A DNA stretch of 64,000 nucleotides from Streptomyces malaysiensis subsp. samsunensis (GTDB lineage: Bacteria > Actinomycetota > Actinomycetes > Streptomycetales > Streptomycetaceae). The notes beneath the pieces were generated by a model. The model was not told the origin of the DNA and made no database searches. It was given only the letters and a program-made list of their open reading frames with translations. The stretch lies in assembly GCF_024519315.1 (NCBI RefSeq), contig NZ_JANIIC010000001.1, forward strand, positions 1 to 64,000, written 5' to 3'. This document shows, piece by piece, positions 62,368 through 64,000 of the stretch. Both the position numbers and the translations under genes were made by a program. Position 1 is the stretch's first letter, and each line of letters begins with the position of its first letter.

Positions 62368-63510
62368 TTGCCCGTCTTCCTTCACGTCCTCGCGCTCGCC
62401 GTCTTCGCGCAGGGAACGTCCGAGTTCATGCTGTCCGGTCTGGTACCGGGAATCGCCCGCGACCTCTCCGTATCGGTGGGCGCCGCGGCGAGCCTGACGT
62501 CCGCGTACGCGATCGGGATGATCGTCGGCGCCCCGGTGATGGCCGCGCTGAGCGCACGCTGGCCGCGGCGCCGCGCGCTGGCGGGCTTCCTGACGGCGTT
62601 CGTCGTGGTGCATATGATCGGCGCGGTCACGACGGACTTCGCCGTGCTGTTCGGAACCCGTGTCATCGCCGCGGTCGTCAACGCGGGTTTCCTGGCGGTG
62701 GCGATGTCCGTAGCGACGACACTGGCTCCCAAGGCCAAGCAGGCAAGGGCCACAGCGGTCCTGCTCTCGGGGGTCACCCTGTCGTGCGTGGTGGGCGTCC
62801 CCGCGGGCGCGCTGCTGGGCGACTGGTCCGGCTGGCGCTCCGCCTTCTGGGCCGTGGCCGCCCTGTGCCTGCCCGCCCTGGCCCTGGTCTTCCACCAGGC
62901 ACCCGCCGACGCGGCGGCCGCCCGGCGGGAGATCTCGCTCAAGGGCGAGGCCCGTGCGCTGCGGTCGCGCCCGGTGCGGTCGGCCATGCTGCTCGCGGCC
63001 GTGGTCAACGGGGCGACCTTCGCGACCTTCGCCTATCTGGCCGTCATCGCCACGGACGTCGCCCACCTCCCCGACACCGCCGTCCCGGCCCTCCTCGCGG
63101 CGTTCGGCGCGGGCGCGTTCATGGGCGTGACCACGGCCGGCCGCAGGGCCGACGGAGAACTCGGGCGCGGCCTGCTCCTAGCGCTGTGCGCCCTCCCGGT
63201 TGGCTGGGTGCTGTTGGCGCTGACCAGCCCCTGCACAACCCCGCTCTTCCTGGTGACGATCGCCCAGGGCGCCCTGTCATTCGGCATCGGCTCCGCACTC
63301 GTCACCCGCGTCATGCACACGGCGGCCTCCCGGGCCCCGTCGTTGGGCGGTTCATTCGCCACGGTCGCCCTGAACGCGGGCGCCTTCCTGGGCCCGCTGC
63401 TCGCGGGCATCGCGACCGGGACGACGGGCGACTACCGAGGCGCGGCCTGGGTCAGCGCGGCCCTGGCCGCGACGGCGGTCGCTCTTCGAGGGGTGCGAGC
63501 CGCCGACTGA
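62368..63510 (+). CDS. MFS exporter of the Cmx/CmlR chloramphenicol-resistance family
   Basis: A 380-residue, 12-helix DHA1 transporter. LPVFLHVLALAVFAQGTSEF and the following MLSGLVPGIARDLSVSV match the actinobacterial chloramphenicol exporter pattern; SLGGSFATVALNAGAFLGPL is in the C-terminal half. TTG 62368 with GGAG eight bases upstream is chosen since the family begins there; a GTG at 62287 would add 27 unlikely residues. Chloramphenicol as substrate is an inference from family resemblance. The last 59 bases overlap the convergent SDR gene. Confidence 0.88.
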   Translation: MPVFLHVLALAVFAQGTSEFMLSGLVPGIARDLSVSVGAAASLTSAYAIGMIVGAPVMAALSARWPRRRALAGFLTAFVVVHMIGAVTTDFAVLFGTRVIAAVVNAGFLAVAMSVATTLAPKAKQARATAVLLSGVTLSCVVGVPAGALLGDWSGWRSAFWAVAALCLPALALVFHQAPADAAAARREISLKGEARALRSRPVRSAMLLAAVVNGATFATFAYLAVIATDVAHLPDTAVPALLAAFGAGAFMGVTTAGRRADGELGRGLLLALCALPVGWVLLALTSPCTTPLFLVTIAQGALSFGIGSALVTRVMHTAASRAPSLGGSFATVALNAGAFLGPLLAGIATGTTGDYRGAAWVSAALAATAVALRGVRAAD

Positions 63511-64000
63511 GCCTGAGCACGTTCTTGACCGTCCGGGGGTCGCCGCTTCCACGGAAGGCGGGGACGGGGGTGGCCTCGGGGCCGATGAGGAGCCCGGTCC
63601 GGCCGTCGAGTGAGGCGTCGGTCGCGGCGGCGACGGACGACCGGGCGGCCATGGAGGCGAGGCCCGCCGTGGAGCGTTCGAAGGTCCGCCGGACCAGCGG
63701 CCACAGCAGGCGCAGTGGCGGGGAGACGATCTTCGGTGAGCCCATGGTGCCGTTGGTCATGTCGGTCGCGGCGCCGCCGGGGTCGGCCGCGAAGACCGTG
63801 ACACCGCTGCCGCGCAGGCGCTCCGCCAGGTCCAGGGTGTAGACGAAGTTGGCCAGCTTGGCCCGGCCGTACCAATGGAAGGCGTAGTAGCCACCCGGCG
63901 GTTCGACGGCGTCGAAGGAGCGTTTGGCCGCCCGGATCGCTCCGGAGCTGACGTTCACGATCCGGCTCGGCCCGTCGGCCCGGAGCTGATCGAGGAGCAA
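63452..64000 (-). CDS. Short-chain dehydrogenase, N-terminus beyond the window
   Basis: 182 residues, lacking the cofactor-binding N-terminal half because the window ends. RIVNVSSGAI holds the catalytic Ser; WYGRAKLANFVYTLDLAERL supplies the Tyr and Lys; VFAADPGGAATDMTNG is the usual PG motif. It resembles retinol-dehydrogenase-like SDRs such as that at 7210. The stop lies inside the 3' end of the convergent exporter gene. Confidence 0.9.
   Translation of the reverse strand: MLLDQLRADGPSRIVNVSSGAIRAAKRSFDAVEPPGGYYAFHWYGRAKLANFVYTLDLAERLRGSGVTVFAADPGGAATDMTNGTMGSPKIVSPPLRLLWPLVRRTFERSTAGLASMAARSSVAAATDASLDGRTGLLIGPEATPVPAFRGSGDPRTVKNVLRLSRRLAPLEERPPSRPGPR

Overview
The window is chromosomal DNA from a high-GC actinomycete, almost certainly a Streptomyces. 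The coding sequence has strong third-position GC bias, starts are often GTG or TTG, stop/start overlaps of the ATGA or GTGA type are common, and TTA leucine codons are rare and confined to accessory genes. Several genes match well-known Streptomyces families: pcaV-pcaIJFHGBL, znuABC-zur, XRE/DUF5753 with DUF6879, and vWA-MoxR-VMAP cassettes. There are no rRNA or tRNA genes, CRISPR arrays, integrases or intact insertion sequences.

Layout. 0-4.1 kb: remnant of a sugar operon (signal-peptide stub, one CUT1 permease, GH3 glycosidase). 4.3-8.1 kb: a hypothetical protein, a repeat-bounded non-coding stretch and an SDR. 8.1-11.2 kb: an accessory XRE/DUF6879 cassette with a small Cys/Gly-rich peptide gene. 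11.2-12.0 kb: a HemK-like methyltransferase. 12.2-21.0 kb: a complete protocatechuate branch of the beta-ketoadipate pathway with its divergent MarR repressor, interrupted by a long GC-rich hairpin array before pcaL. 21.0-24.1 kb: a complete CUT1 sugar importer without an ATPase gene. 24.1-28.0 kb: an FCD/GntR regulator divergent from a class V aminotransferase and an APC permease. 28.1-35.6 kb: an ArsR-like regulator, then an accessory block (two-component system, GT-C membrane protein, XRE/TPR regulator with two small Cys-containing proteins), the two-component-to-XRE part bracketed by two identical terminators.

35.7-49.6 kb: ppdK and a glucosylglycerate-hydrolase-like GH63 enzyme, then a four-gene operon that is the most interesting system here: an alpha/beta hydrolase, a caspase-VMAP protein, a MoxR ATPase and a vWA-TPR protein, which together look like a vWA-MoxR-VMAP ternary conflict (self/non-self response) system with an added hydrolase. 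dusB follows. 49.7-57.1 kb: two DHA2 exporters, an XRE regulator, a NarL-type two-component system and small membrane proteins. 57.2-64 kb: the conserved block glyS, znuABC and zur, then a chloramphenicol-exporter-like MFS gene behind a putative leaderless leader peptide with competing hairpins, and a truncated SDR.

How the genes work together: PcaGH, PcaB, PcaL, PcaIJ and PcaF convert protocatechuate to succinyl-CoA and acetyl-CoA under PcaV control. ZnuABC imports zinc under Zur, and two Zur-box-like sequences overlap the znuA promoter. The MoxR/vWA/caspase genes are translationally coupled. TTA codons, which need the bldA tRNA, occur in at least six accessory genes, including the caspase gene and the small peptide gene, hinting that these accessory systems are tied to development. 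The intergenic regions carry several families of GC-rich repeats, some bounded by the same inverted arms, which act at least as terminators and may be mobile or recombinogenic.
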